Source: Calothrix parasitica NIES-267 (GTDB lineage Bacteria; Cyanobacteriota; Cyanobacteriia; Cyanobacteriales; Nostocaceae). Taken from it: 64,000 bases of DNA. Under the pieces are notes generated by a model. It was given only the letters and a program-made list of their open reading frames with translations. It made no database searches and had not been told where the DNA came from. Made by a program: the position numbers and the translations under genes. Shown here in pieces: positions 17,750 to 27,130 of the stretch (the first letter of the stretch is position 1; every line of letters starts with the position of its first letter). The stretch is taken from contig NZ_AP018227.1 in assembly GCF_002368095.1 (NCBI RefSeq), positions 3,018,598-3,082,597 of the forward strand, read 5' to 3'.

Positions 17750-17851
17750 AAGTCTTAAAGACATTAAAAACCTATATAAATCTTTATTTTAAGATAAATA
17801 AAATACGTAATAATATTGTTTACGGTGTTTAATTCACTTAAAACGTAATTA

Positions 17852-19024
17852 ATGATATCTCGAAAAAAAACTATCTCGCTTATCATTATTTTTACTCTAA
17901 CTTTATGTTTGATTCCTTTATTAAACCTATTCGTAAATGCCAATCAACTATTGAAGAATGATAATAGTGTAAATATGGTCGGGAAAGAGTTTCAAGTTTG
18001 GGGTACGAATATCATATCTCCTGAAGGCAAACGATTTATCCCTATTGGCACTAACATCAACGGTTGGAACTTTATGGGATGGGATTCAGAAGACCCTGGT
18101 GGTGCTGCAAAACTTGTAGATTCTATTGCTGACGATTGGAATTTTAATACTGTACGTGCAGTTGTTGGTTTAAAAGAACAAAAATGGCAAGGTCAGCGAA
18201 TGTCCCAGTGGAAGTGGTCTACACATCGGGATTTAGCTTTACAAAGTCTCGATAAGATTGTTTCAGCTTTTACGTCGAAGAAAGTTGTGGTGATGATTGA
18301 CGCTCACGACTGGACTTGTCGCTATCCCCAAGGCAATGACCTATTATTATTGGATGATTTTTGGAAAACCGTAGCCAAACGCTACAAGAATAACCCTTAT
18401 GTTTGGTTCAATATTATCAACGAACCTGGAGTAGTATCAAAGCACAGACCAATTTCTCCAGAATGGGTAGAAATACATCAGCAATTTATTCAATTAATTC
18501 GCGATCGCGTTGGTGCAAAAAATCCCATAGTGGTTGATGCAGACAGTTGCGGACAAGATAGCGATAGTTGGGATTTGGAAATGGTAGACGAGAAAAGCAG
18601 CGCTATTTTGTCTCAAGGAGATAAATTAAAGTATTTTGATGGGAAGAAGTACGATTCGATTATTTTTAGTCTCCATGTTTACGACCTTTGGGCACATGGA
18701 TACAAAAAGATGGATGAAAAATTTATTAACTATCTTAAAAGAGTCAGGGAAAAAGGACATGCATTATTAATAGGGGAAGTTGGTAACAGTGGTGAAGATG
18801 ATACTAACCGTTTCCAAGCACCGGGATTAGTATATCGAAATGCGCTTCCCCGAGGTGTTGGAATGTTAGCTTGGCATTTTCAACCAGGAGATAAATTTGG
18901 TCTTGTGACCACTGGTAAAAAATGGGGTACGGAAATTGACAATAAAACCAATCCCAGGAATCTTAGTAAAGGTTTTGGAGAATATTTCTGGCCCTCCCGA
19001 ATTAAGCAAGCTTTGTCTAGTTAA
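17852..19024 (+). CDS. GH5-family glycoside hydrolase (cellulase-like), secreted
   Basis: The 390-residue protein has an N-terminal hydrophobic signal (about residues 8-30) and a full GH5-like barrel. The expected general acid is Glu191 in NIINEPG, and the expected nucleophile is Glu309 in LLIGEVGN. GH5 enzymes hydrolyse beta-1,4-glucans or mannans; the substrate here is unknown. In cyanobacteria such enzymes may remodel exopolysaccharide or sheath. It stands alone, with an insertion-sequence scar upstream and a structured repeat downstream that may act as terminator. The ATG at 17852 lacks a strong Shine-Dalgarno sequence. Confidence 0.88.
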   Translation: MISRKKTISLIIIFTLTLCLIPLLNLFVNANQLLKNDNSVNMVGKEFQVWGTNIISPEGKRFIPIGTNINGWNFMGWDSEDPGGAAKLVDSIADDWNFNTVRAVVGLKEQKWQGQRMSQWKWSTHRDLALQSLDKIVSAFTSKKVVVMIDAHDWTCRYPQGNDLLLLDDFWKTVAKRYKNNPYVWFNIINEPGVVSKHRPISPEWVEIHQQFIQLIRDRVGAKNPIVVDADSCGQDSDSWDLEMVDEKSSAILSQGDKLKYFDGKKYDSIIFSLHVYDLWAHGYKKMDEKFINYLKRVREKGHALLIGEVGNSGEDDTNRFQAPGLVYRNALPRGVGMLAWHFQPGDKFGLVTTGKKWGTEIDNKTNPRNLSKGFGEYFWPSRIKQALSS

Positions 19025-19033
19025 TTGGAATTA

Positions 19034-19155
19034 GGGAGATCCAAAAAATAAAATATCCAGCTTCTAAAGATACATTGAGGAGAAAATCTAGAGTGATGAG
19101 GATTTCGCCTTGTCATTAAGACCAAAAGCTGGATATTTTATTACTTGCAAGTGCC
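19034..19155. repeat. Structured 120-bp repeat (GGAGATCCAA...GCAAGTGCC), copy 1
   Basis: A perfect 17-bp inverted repeat AATAAAATATCCAGCTT (19047-19063) and its complement (19126-19142) frames a 62-bp core. The element starts GGAGATCCAA and ends TTACTTGCAAGTGCC. A second copy (51210-51330) has the same ends and layout in the opposite orientation, but its stem bases changed on both arms. Position right after the GH5 stop codon suggests it may also end transcription. Confidence 0.85.
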
Positions 19156-19391
19156 TTAGAGGTAGAAATGGGGAGATAAGGGAACAAGAGGAAATAATGA
19201 GGAAATAATTAAGTAGGTCGGCGTTGAAAATCGTAGTTAAGACCAGGAAGTAGCAAGTTGCAAGTAGCAATAAGAGTTTGAGGTAAATTTGTATATTGTT
19301 ACATAGCTTGGTTTATTGGTGCCGACTTACTTATTTTGATTAATTCCTAACTAGTAGCTGTTAAATGCTCGCTGTTCGCTGATAACTGCTA

Positions 19392-19844
19392 TTATTCTTC
19401 TAATTTAACCAGTTTACCTTTATTATCAGTACGATAAACCAACTCCCGCTGTCCGTCAGTGACTGTAACTTTCCAACCAGGAACTATTACCTGAGCGCAT
19501 AGTTTACCCGGTTCGGCTAATCCCAAACAACTATCAGACCAACTTTGTTTTTCCGATTTTTTAATTCTTAATTCTGCTACTGGTTTACTAACACGTTTCT
19601 TGGCATCTGATAAAACAGCACTTTGAAGTTTTGCGGGTAATTCTTCGGTAGATGACTCAATATCAGAAGGTGTTTCAGTTGTTGCTGTTTGCGATGAATT
19701 AGTGGCTGTTGAAGGAGTTTTGATTATTTCAATTTGTGTCGAATTTGTTGGTCTATCAGTACATCCAGTAGTGGAAGATACTAGTAAACAAATCACAGAA
19801 ACTAATGCTAGTTTACGAACTAATTTTATAAAAGTATATTTCAT
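19392..19844 (-). CDS. Putative lipoprotein with conserved cyanobacterial C-terminal domain
   Basis: The 150-residue protein has a signal peptide ending in a lipobox (LVSSTTGC, Cys about residue 28), then a Ser/Thr-rich linker. A C-terminal domain of about 75 residues follows. It includes ELRIKKSEKQSWSDSCLGLA, two further cysteines and a PGWKVTVTDGQRELVYRTD strand pattern. I recall this domain from many cyanobacterial secreted proteins without known function. It should be anchored at the membrane outside the cytoplasm. The gene stands alone. Function unknown. Confidence 0.75.
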   Translation of the reverse strand: MKYTFIKLVRKLALVSVICLLVSSTTGCTDRPTNSTQIEIIKTPSTATNSSQTATTETPSDIESSTEELPAKLQSAVLSDAKKRVSKPVAELRIKKSEKQSWSDSCLGLAEPGKLCAQVIVPGWKVTVTDGQRELVYRTDNKGKLVKLEE

Positions 19845-20254
19845 TATTTTTTATAAAACCTCTGAATTTCAATTAATTATGAAGAGTAAGATATATTCTA
19901 TATTTTAATTCAATTCTATCTATCTTTGAGTATTTTGCAATTGAACAACAGCACCCGGTTCGGTTCCTTTGATTTTTACCCTAAAATTAAACTGCAATTT
20001 ACAGGAGTTGGTATTTACAATCACTAACTATTTTAATTTCATCACCCCTGTCATCAAATTAATCGCAATTGCTTGTAACTCATTCATGGCTGGACTTTTA
20101 CAAGTGCGATCGCAACTCTGGTTTTGACTAATAATTCCGGTAGTTGACAAGCAAGTATTTCAGTAGAGAAAAGTAATATTTTTGATATTGCATCTCTGAG
20201 TAGCGCGAGAGAGAACAACATCCAAAATTCAAAATTAATTAGTAGGTTTTATTC
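19845..20254. other. Spacer, possible coding remnant only
   Basis: This 410-bp divergent spacer carries one HIP1 site (GTGCGATCGCAA near 20105). A short stretch on the minus strand (about 19920-19998) reads VKIKGTEPGAVVQLQNTQR before a stop and may be a coding relic. No start codon or family was found. Confidence 0.4.
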
Positions 20255-20773
20255 ATGTTAATTTCTACAATCAAAAGCATCGCTATTTTAATAATGGTAG
20301 GAATATTTTATTGGCTTCCGTTTACAGGAAATCAAGCCCAAGCAATTGCTAGCACATGGGATAAAGAAACAGCACCACTATTATCTTCTTCAAAGGAAGT
20401 TTCCGTTTATCGTAGTCCTTATTGTGGTTGCTGCGAAGACTGGATAAAACATATGCAAAAACATGGTTTTCAAATCAAAGATGATGTGAAAACTGAAAAT
20501 ATGGAAGCAGTTAAACAAGAATATCAAGTACCATCACAATTAGAATCTTGCCATACTGCAATTATTGATGGTTATGTTATTGAAGGTCATGTCCCTGCTG
20601 ATGATATTAAACGTTTTGTCGCTCAATCCCCCAAACAAATAGGTTTATCCGTACCCGGAATGGTTTCAGGTTCTCCAGGTATGGAAATGGGAAACAAAAA
20701 AGACCCTTTCTCTATAGTCTCTTTTGACAATAATGGGGAGATGCAAATTTTTAAAGAGTATCGGTCTTATTAA
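20255..20773 (+). CDS. DUF411-family periplasmic metal-associated protein
   Basis: The 172-residue protein has a signal peptide (MLISTIKSIAILIMVGIFYW). A DUF411 domain follows: VYRSPYCGCCEDWIKHM carries three cysteines in a CxCC arrangement, and CHTAIIDGYVIEGHVPADDI is the second hallmark. A Met-rich patch (PGMVSGSPGMEMGN, about residues 138-151) resembles copper-binding sequences. The family is often found near metal-resistance genes and is thought to bind copper or other thiophilic metals; no such neighbour is present here. Periplasmic location is inferred from the signal peptide. Confidence 0.85.
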   Translation: MLISTIKSIAILIMVGIFYWLPFTGNQAQAIASTWDKETAPLLSSSKEVSVYRSPYCGCCEDWIKHMQKHGFQIKDDVKTENMEAVKQEYQVPSQLESCHTAIIDGYVIEGHVPADDIKRFVAQSPKQIGLSVPGMVSGSPGMEMGNKKDPFSIVSFDNNGEMQIFKEYRSY

Positions 20774-21430
20774 AAAGGAATTGGGAATTGGGAGTTGGGA
20801 GTTGGGAATTAGAAGTTTAAAATTAACTTTTTACCATTTCTAATTTCTAACCACTTTCAAACCAAAATTTTCGCTTCTATAACCAAAACTTACTTATAAC
20901 TTCCCCAGCTATCAATTTTCTGTATTCATATTTCGTTACAACTACTTAATACCCGTTTACATAAACATCACTATTGACTCCATTATCAATTAGCTCACGA
21001 GATTACTGGACTTTCCGCCAAAACATGATATTGTTATTCTGAGTGAAGCAGTATATATACATTTCAAATTTTCCCCCAAAACCAATCAACTAAACCGATA
21101 AAAAGCAGCAACTAACTTGATGTTTGTAATATATTCATATTACATCGAGATAAATCGAGAGAAAAAAATGGAAAATCCTTGATGCTCAAATTAATAAATG
21201 TAAAGTTGACTGTGATTTAAAATACTAAAAATCTCAAATTCAGATATTAGTATTGACAATATTATTTTTTTGATATTCGTTTTACGAGCAAATTATGAGG
21301 TAAATTGCTTCGATATCCATCCCATATATTTTTATCTCAGGAATTGAGAAGTGCAATCGCAAGATATCGGATATGATATACAGATTTAATTTATGGGTAA
21401 TTTCCGTAGGAAGTAAAGGTAGATATATAA
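20774..21430. other. Spacer between convergent genes with one operator-like palindrome
   Basis: No gene is seen in these 657 bp. A short STRR-like tract (20778-20812) and a symmetric site TGTAATAT-attc-ATATTACA (21125-21144) are the only structures noted. The surrounding sequence is AT-rich and unremarkable. Confidence 0.55.
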
Positions 21431-22441
21431 TTATCTCCCCAAAATCTTCCTTGCTTCTTCTTCAATATTTCCAGATGTGGTTTTGATTAAAGTGTATGTG
21501 ACGGTTAAGTCGATTTTTCCCCCGACTTCAAGAGTTTGTAGCGGACCGAGGAATTCTAATTCAACGTAAGTTTTCGGATTGTAATTAGTGTAAATCTCGG
21601 AACTACTATTATTATCGGGATAAATTGCTTTATCTATTCTGGGTGAATCCATCCTGACTGCGGTTTTTTCACCGACCCATAATAGAGTACTTGCATCGCT
21701 GCCGATTTTATGAGCTTTATCTTCATCCCGCGTTAAAGATAAAATACCGTTTTGTACTTTCAAGTTAGCTGGTAAATCGTCCGATTGCTTATTATAACCT
21801 TGAGGAAAAATTGAATTTTGGGGGATTGCAGCGAAAACAGAAACTGGTTCGTTGAATTGAGTAATCGTCCAAACCGAGACTTGTTGTGAATCACCTTCGA
21901 CCTTTTCAAAAGTCGTGGTGATTTTCATTATCGGTTGATTTGGTTCGAGTGCGATTTGACGATAAAACCTGATTCCGTAGAACGGGTCAACTTCAGAAAT
22001 TAACGTTAACTCGTTTTCTTGGACTTCGACCTTAAGCGGTACAGAATCAAAAGTATCCGGTGGTGGCCAACTGATTTTTGTAATTGATTCCCATTCAGAT
22101 TGTGGTGCTGGCCAAGTTTTATCACCACCAAAGTTATCCCATTCCTCAGATTTGGGATTTGGTACCTTACCGTATATCTGGGAATCTTCCCAAAATGCAT
22201 TTTCTCCACCTTGAAAGCGAAACTGCATTATTCTGCCAATTGCTGGAACTATAACTGCTTCTACTTGGGAGTTGCTCAAAATATAGGAATCTTCCCAACC
22301 TTGGTAATTGATTTTTCTGATTGTCATGTTTTTTGAAATATTGACGTTAACTATTAAATAGCAAACAACAGCGAAAAACAATCCCAGACAAAATAATAGT
22401 AAGTGTTTAAGGTTGATATGGCGATAAATATTCATTTTCAT
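21431..22441 (-). CDS. DUF4380-family membrane-anchored protein
   Basis: The protein of 336 residues has an N-terminal membrane anchor (HLLLFCLGLFFAVVCYLIVN). A large beta-rich extracytoplasmic domain follows, typical of DUF4380, which resembles sugar-mutarotase-like folds (NFGGDKTWPAPQSEWE; TITQFNEPVSVFAAIPQ). I use the ATG at 22441; an ATG two codons later is equally possible, and the open frame extends only to a TTG at 22462. A terminator-like hairpin (22455-22480) lies a dozen bases before the start, so attenuation or masking of the ribosome site is possible. Molecular function unknown. Confidence 0.8.
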   Translation of the reverse strand: MKMNIYRHINLKHLLLFCLGLFFAVVCYLIVNVNISKNMTIRKINYQGWEDSYILSNSQVEAVIVPAIGRIMQFRFQGGENAFWEDSQIYGKVPNPKSEEWDNFGGDKTWPAPQSEWESITKISWPPPDTFDSVPLKVEVQENELTLISEVDPFYGIRFYRQIALEPNQPIMKITTTFEKVEGDSQQVSVWTITQFNEPVSVFAAIPQNSIFPQGYNKQSDDLPANLKVQNGILSLTRDEDKAHKIGSDASTLLWVGEKTAVRMDSPRIDKAIYPDNNSSSEIYTNYNPKTYVELEFLGPLQTLEVGGKIDLTVTYTLIKTTSGNIEEEARKILGR

Positions 22442-22454
22442 TATTCCATGCCAA

Positions 22455-22502
22455 AAGCCCAATCATAATTGACTGGGCTTCGTGATGGGATATATATATC
22501 CC
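22455..22502 (-). promoter_or_regulatory. Leader hairpin and 16-bp perfect palindrome before the DUF4380 gene
   Basis: Read on the minus strand, a 7-bp stem AAGCCCA/TGGGCTT with a 12-base loop (22455-22480) is followed by TTTT and then the start region. Just upstream lies GGGATATATATATCCC (22487-22502), a perfect 16-bp palindrome that could be an operator. Function is inferred from symmetry and position only. Confidence 0.45.
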
Positions 22503-22815
22503 GATGGCTAGTTATAGAAGTTCTTTATAATCTGCTTATCTGAGCATAACTACAACGTGCCTTTTCTTGATTCCGGGCTGATTAATTTTTTTATTTTATT
22601 TAAATCCAAAATTATAATTGATTTAATAATACGATTTCAAAATATTGCGATTATTGATTATTGATTAGCAATTTAAATTATTTTGTGACTAAAAATACTT
22701 AATAAGTGCAAATTCAGTATTTATATTCAGATGAACTCACTGTTTTATAAATACACGTTGTTACAAAATAAACAAACTTACTAAATATATAACTAAAAAA
22801 TCTTAGATATAAAAC

Positions 22816-22939
22816 AGGAATGGCCGCAATTGTCACAACACTAAGCTGGTACGTGACACTCAAAACATTATTACTATGTTCGGGCATTTTCAAAGTGTCA
22901 CAGCACTCTACAAAAAAATGTCAAGTTGCGGTCATTCCT
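22816..22939. repeat. AGGAATGGCCGCAA-family element, copy B
   Basis: The copy runs from AGGAATGGCCGCAATTGTCA to AAGTTGCGGTCATTCCT, with both terminal inverted repeats visible. The core has the same GTGACAC...GTGTCACAGCAC pattern and orientation as the copy at 17631. It lies in the gene-free stretch between the DUF4380 and SMP-30 genes; the rest of that stretch (22503-22815) holds nothing I recognise. Confidence 0.88.
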
Positions 22940-22999
22940 ATAAAAACAATTCAATTATTGATTATTACTAATTAATTCTTCCCCCTCTTCCCCCTCTTC

Positions 23000-23968
23000 C
23001 TACTTCTTACTCCCTGGTTTGATTCCAACAGTATTTAATGGAATCCGATAAACGCTATTACCAGCGGTAATATAAAGTGTTTTATAGTCTTGATTACCCC
23101 AAGCTAAATTAGTCGCTTTTTCAGGAACGTTGATTTTATCGAGAAGTTGACCGGTGGTCGAAAAAATCCAAACACCTCCAGAACCAGTAGCGTAAATATT
23201 ACCTTTGGTATCTACTTTCATTCCATCGGGTACACCTTGATCTGTGGAACCCGGTAATTCTGCAAATACTTTACCTTCACTTAAAGTCCCATCTGGTTTA
23301 ACATCAAAAACGAGAATATGTAACTTCTCTGAATCGCTAACATATAATTTTTTTTCATCGGGAGAGAAAGCGATTCCATTGGGACGAACCATTTCTTTAT
23401 TCAATAAAGTTAGATTACCGTTTTCTTCCCAACTATAAATACCATAAAATCCTAATTCTTCCTCTTCCTTTTTAATTCCGTATGGAGGGTCAGTAAAATA
23501 AATACTGTCATCCGACTTCACAGCAATATCATTAGGACTATTAAGAAGTTTATTCTCATAGCGTTGTGCTAGAACTGTGACTTTACCATCTTTTTCAGTC
23601 CGGGTTAATTTACGGTTATGTTGAGCGCTAATTAAACGTCCTTGATTATCATAAGCATTACCGTTGGTATTTCCAGAAGGACGACGAAATATAGCTGGTT
23701 TATTTTGATTTTGATTTTTATCTTTAGTATTCCACTTATATATAGTATCTGCTGGAATATCGCTGAAAAGTAAAAAGCCTTCGGGATTCCAAACAGGACC
23801 TTCCGTAAACTTGAATCCGTCGAATAACTTTTCTACTTTGCTATTGTCATCGACAATATCTGATTTCTCAGATGTATTCGCAGAAGTATTATTTCCACAG
23901 CTTGACTGTAAACTCAATAAGCCAAACAATAAACTGTATGTAGCTATTCGGAAATTATTTTTTATCAT
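23000..23968 (-). CDS. SMP-30/gluconolactonase-like lipoprotein
   Basis: The 322-residue protein has a lipoprotein signal (LLFGLLSLQSSC, Cys about residue 24). A six-bladed SMP-30/gluconolactonase propeller follows. Expected metal-site motifs are visible: FTEGPVWNPEG (Glu), NSPNDIAVKSDDSIYFTDP (Asn, Asp) and VPDGMKVDTKGNIYATGSG (Asp). Family members hydrolyse sugar lactones at the outer face of the membrane. It is transcribed toward lower coordinates, with a broken sugar dehydrogenase gene just upstream on the same strand. A dehydrogenase making a lactone and a lactonase opening it would make a pathway, now lost. Confidence 0.88.
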   Translation of the reverse strand: MIKNNFRIATYSLLFGLLSLQSSCGNNTSANTSEKSDIVDDNSKVEKLFDGFKFTEGPVWNPEGFLLFSDIPADTIYKWNTKDKNQNQNKPAIFRRPSGNTNGNAYDNQGRLISAQHNRKLTRTEKDGKVTVLAQRYENKLLNSPNDIAVKSDDSIYFTDPPYGIKKEEEELGFYGIYSWEENGNLTLLNKEMVRPNGIAFSPDEKKLYVSDSEKLHILVFDVKPDGTLSEGKVFAELPGSTDQGVPDGMKVDTKGNIYATGSGGVWIFSTTGQLLDKINVPEKATNLAWGNQDYKTLYITAGNSVYRIPLNTVGIKPGSKK

Positions 23969-24119
23969 TTTTATAATTCAATTGGTAATTAGTAATAGAG
24001 AAAATCTAATTTTATTGATTTTTTTGTTTCTTCAGTGAAAAGGAATATTTTAATCTCTGATAAAAATTCTGAAATTATTTTACAGTAAATTTAAAATCTT
24101 ACTCATTACTCATTACTCA

Positions 24120-25599
24120 CTACTCATTACTCACTACTCCCTTATTTTTCACAGATACGAGTTTTCTTACTTTTCCATCGCTTTTAGATGTGACATAAAT
24201 TTCTTTGTCCTCACCTATCCCAAATCTTACATCAGAACGCTTACTACCAATAATTTCTAAAAAACTAGCTGATTTTTGACCATCAAAAAGTCTGAGTTCT
24301 TTTATTTGTGCTTGCTTACCATTTACAAGTTCATCTACAGGTACGTGAAAAAAACGAGCATCGCTACCAAAATCAGCAAAAATATATTCACCAACTAACT
24401 CGGGAATAGCTTTACCTCGATATAAATAACCACCCGTAATGGCAATCGCATAAAAACCCTCATAATAAGCGGGAATATCACGATCATATTGAGCTACCGG
24501 ATAGGTGTAATTATACCTGGCATCATTTTCAGGTAAATCAAAAAGTTCATTTTCGTTATCTTCTTTGATAACCCAAGTCCCCTCACGATTTCCCCATCCA
24601 TAATTACTACCTTTAACAATCAGATTCACTTCTTCGATAAAAGCTTGTCCGGTATCAGCAGCCAGCATTTTACCATTAGGATTTATCCTCAGAATTTTAC
24701 CCAAAGGTGTATTTAAATTTTGTCCGTTATCGAGGGGGTCTGTTTCGCTGACGGGAAAACCATCACTACCTCCGTCAGCTAAAGCAATATACAACATTCC
24801 ATAATCATTATCTCCGGGTTTAGCATTGGGATTAAATCCTAATTGTCCAACATTATGGTCTTCATAAGGTTCCTCAACACGCATTATCTCCCTAAATCTT
24901 CCCGTAAAATAATTTGCAGCGGGATTATTAGCTTTCCACTCTAGAATTACATCGTGGTGAGAACTTTCAATAGTTTTATTTTCATTGTCAAAGATTCTTT
25001 TTTTGATAGTAAAATCTGCAATCCGATTATTTTTATCTTCAGTATGAACTGTATAGAAAAGCCCATTATTAGCAAAATCTGGATGAAAAGCAAAATAACC
25101 AAAACCCTGTTGGTTAGTTTGATAGCTAAATCCAGAACAAACTAAATTTTGAAAATTCATGTATAAATCAACTTTACCGTTGTTAATAACATACAATTTC
25201 CCTCGCATATCATTAACAAATAATCTATCGCTACCATCACCAAGTGAATTTTTAAGGTCAGAAGGTCCCGGATTTATCCGTGGATTTGTCATGTAGAAGC
25301 CCCTAAATTATATTTATGGGGCTTTAATTACGAATTACGAATTACGAATTACGAATTATGCTCACCAGCATTAGTTAAAAAATTTAATCGAGCTACCTTA
25401 TTTCTTCCGGTTCCACTACCAGGAATTTGAGCTATCTCTTCAAAACCGACAATTAATTTGGATTTTTCGATTTTTTCGGGAATTGGATTAGTTATGCGAG
25501 CATGAGAAATATTAGAAAAAACTAAACTTGATATCACGATTAACCAAGTACAAATAAAAATATATAATCTTTTGGTTGAATTTTTTTCACCGCTACCAT
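24120..25599 (-). pseudogene. PQQ-type sugar dehydrogenase gene, broken at several points
   Basis: Two frames together spell a secreted glucose/sorbosone dehydrogenase. The N-terminal part (to 25349) reads KLIVGFEEIAQIPGSGTG and ARLNFLTNAG; the rest (from about 25292) reads GDGSDRLFVNDMRGKLYVIN and SDGFPVSETDPLDNGQ. The lesions are as follows. An ATG at 25599 is out of frame with the signal peptide by one A in a seven-A run (25581-25587). An insertion of heptamer ATTCGTA repeats plus a hairpin (about 25293-25350) brings in a stop. From family memory, some 50 residues are missing after ILRINPNG. The part from 24120 to 25292 stays open for 390 codons, so a truncated product is conceivable. Confidence 0.8.
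25294..25357. repeat. Heptamer repeat and hairpin inserted in the sugar dehydrogenase gene
   Basis: Four copies of the 7-mer ATTACGA (25328-25357) adjoin a hairpin AAGCCCC/GGGGCTT (25299-25323, loop of 11). Together they interrupt the coding sequence, so STRR expansion or insertion can disable genes here. Confidence 0.8.
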
Positions 25600-25779
25600 C
25601 TTCTAAGCGCTAATTACAGATACCTCATTATTTTTCCCGTTTCTTAGTATCCTACCATCGGAGAATATTAAACTGTTCCTATATATCCTTAAGATTCCTG
25701 CTTCTTAAGTGATAAATATGAATGTATGGTGTATTTAACAAAAATACATAAATAAACGTTAGCTGAGATTTAAACCGTG

Positions 25780-26988
25780 ATGGGAGCAGGATTACAAATT
25801 AATTGGGTTGTGGCGATGTATGCTGGTTTACAGTTCGCTGCTTGGGGATTTCTCTCAATTTTGATTGCTGAGGTGGTTAGAGATAGCTATCATGCTGCTT
25901 GTCATCATATAAAATGGTTATCGAAATGGCACAACAAACACCATCAGGTTTACAAACGAGATTTATCGATTATTTCTCTGGAAGCTTATAAGGATTCTCA
26001 GCTTTATCACGATATTGTTGAATCGATTTTACTTCTCATCGTAATCAGTGCGATCGCAATTATATTTCGTCCGGTAGGTTTATGGTTGGGTGTACTTTAC
26101 GCTGCTACTTTCCTTTATGGAGCATCGTTAAGATATTTTTTGGGAAAGGTTGAAACCGACTATACTCATAGACCGGGAGCTTTGGATGTAATACCTTCGG
26201 TGTGGTGGGTGAATCGAACCTATCATTGGAGGCATCATTTTGATGACGTAAACGCTTATTATAGTGGTGTATTTCCTTTAGTTGATAAAGTTTTGGGAAC
26301 TGCACTTTCTGTAAAAGGTAAAACCGTCGCTCTAACTGGAGCATCCGGTAGTTTAGGAAAAGCTTTAACAGCGGAGTTAATTGCAAAAAATGCTAAGGTT
26401 ATTGCTTTAACGACAAATCCCGAAAATATTGTAGAACAACCTAGAGTTAAAGCCTTAGCTTGGAAATCTGGTCAAGAATCTGAATTATTAGAGCATTTAC
26501 GCAAGGTTGATATTTTAATTATTAACCACGGAGTAAATGTTTATGGTGGTCGAAGTTGTGCTGATATTGATAAATCCTTTGAAGTAAATACGTTTTCAGC
26601 AGTGAGATTAATGGATTTATTTTTCTCTACTGTAACTGGAGCGGATGCAAAAGCAACGAAGGAAATTTGGATTAATACATCGGAAGCTGAAGTATCCCCT
26701 GCTTTGAGTCCTTTGTACGAGTTGAGTAAAAGAACTTTGGGGAATATTATTACTTTAAAAAGGTTGGATTCTCCCTGTACGGTTCGGAAGTTGATATTGG
26801 GACCTTTTAAAAGTCAGTTGAATCCTTATGGGGTGATGTCAGCGAAACAAGTTGCGAAAGGAATTTTGTTTTTAGCTCGCAGAGATTTTCGCAATATTAT
26901 CGTTACTGTTAACCCTCTGACGTACATCTTTTTCCCAATTAAGGAATTTAGTTCTTGGTTGTACTATCGGATTTTTAGTAAAGGTTAG
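25780..26988 (+). CDS. Fusion of a sterol-desaturase-like membrane domain and a short-chain dehydrogenase
   Basis: The protein of 402 residues has two parts. Residues 1-175 hold several helices and the di-iron histidine clusters of the fatty-acid hydroxylase superfamily (YHAACHHIKWLSKWHNKHHQ; RTYHWRHHF). From about residue 185 an SDR domain follows (GKTVALTGASGSLGKALTAE; INHGVNVYGG; a Tyr-x-x-x-Lys-like PLYELSKR). Such fusions occur in cyanobacteria; the substrate is likely a lipid, carotenoid or hydrocarbon, which is inference. The ATG at 25780 is used; a GTG sits one codon before. A strong terminator hairpin follows at 26995. Confidence 0.85.
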   Translation: MGAGLQINWVVAMYAGLQFAAWGFLSILIAEVVRDSYHAACHHIKWLSKWHNKHHQVYKRDLSIISLEAYKDSQLYHDIVESILLLIVISAIAIIFRPVGLWLGVLYAATFLYGASLRYFLGKVETDYTHRPGALDVIPSVWWVNRTYHWRHHFDDVNAYYSGVFPLVDKVLGTALSVKGKTVALTGASGSLGKALTAELIAKNAKVIALTTNPENIVEQPRVKALAWKSGQESELLEHLRKVDILIINHGVNVYGGRSCADIDKSFEVNTFSAVRLMDLFFSTVTGADAKATKEIWINTSEAEVSPALSPLYELSKRTLGNIITLKRLDSPCTVRKLILGPFKSQLNPYGVMSAKQVAKGILFLARRDFRNIIVTVNPLTYIFFPIKEFSSWLYYRIFSKG

Positions 26989-26994
26989 GAAATT

Positions 26995-27037
26995 GGGAAT
27001 TGCATTATATTGTTGAGGAAAATGCAGTTCCCGATTT
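26995..27037 (+). terminator. Likely terminator of the desaturase-SDR gene
   Basis: A 12-bp stem GGGAATTGCATT/AATGCAGTTCCC with one G-T pair and a 14-base loop lies seven bases after the stop codon and is followed by GATTTTATT. The T-run is short, so confidence is moderate. Confidence 0.6.
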
Positions 27038-27130
27038 TATTAACTAAAATTAAAATTAAAAATTGAATTACTAATTGATTTGAATTAAAAAAATTAATTA
27101 TAAATGCTCGCAGTATGGGACAATAGGAAT

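Noticed and set aside
19920-19998. Minus-strand peptide VKIKGTEPGAVVQLQNTQR as a gene
   Set aside because: Only about 25 codons, no start; perhaps a relic, not supportable as a gene.
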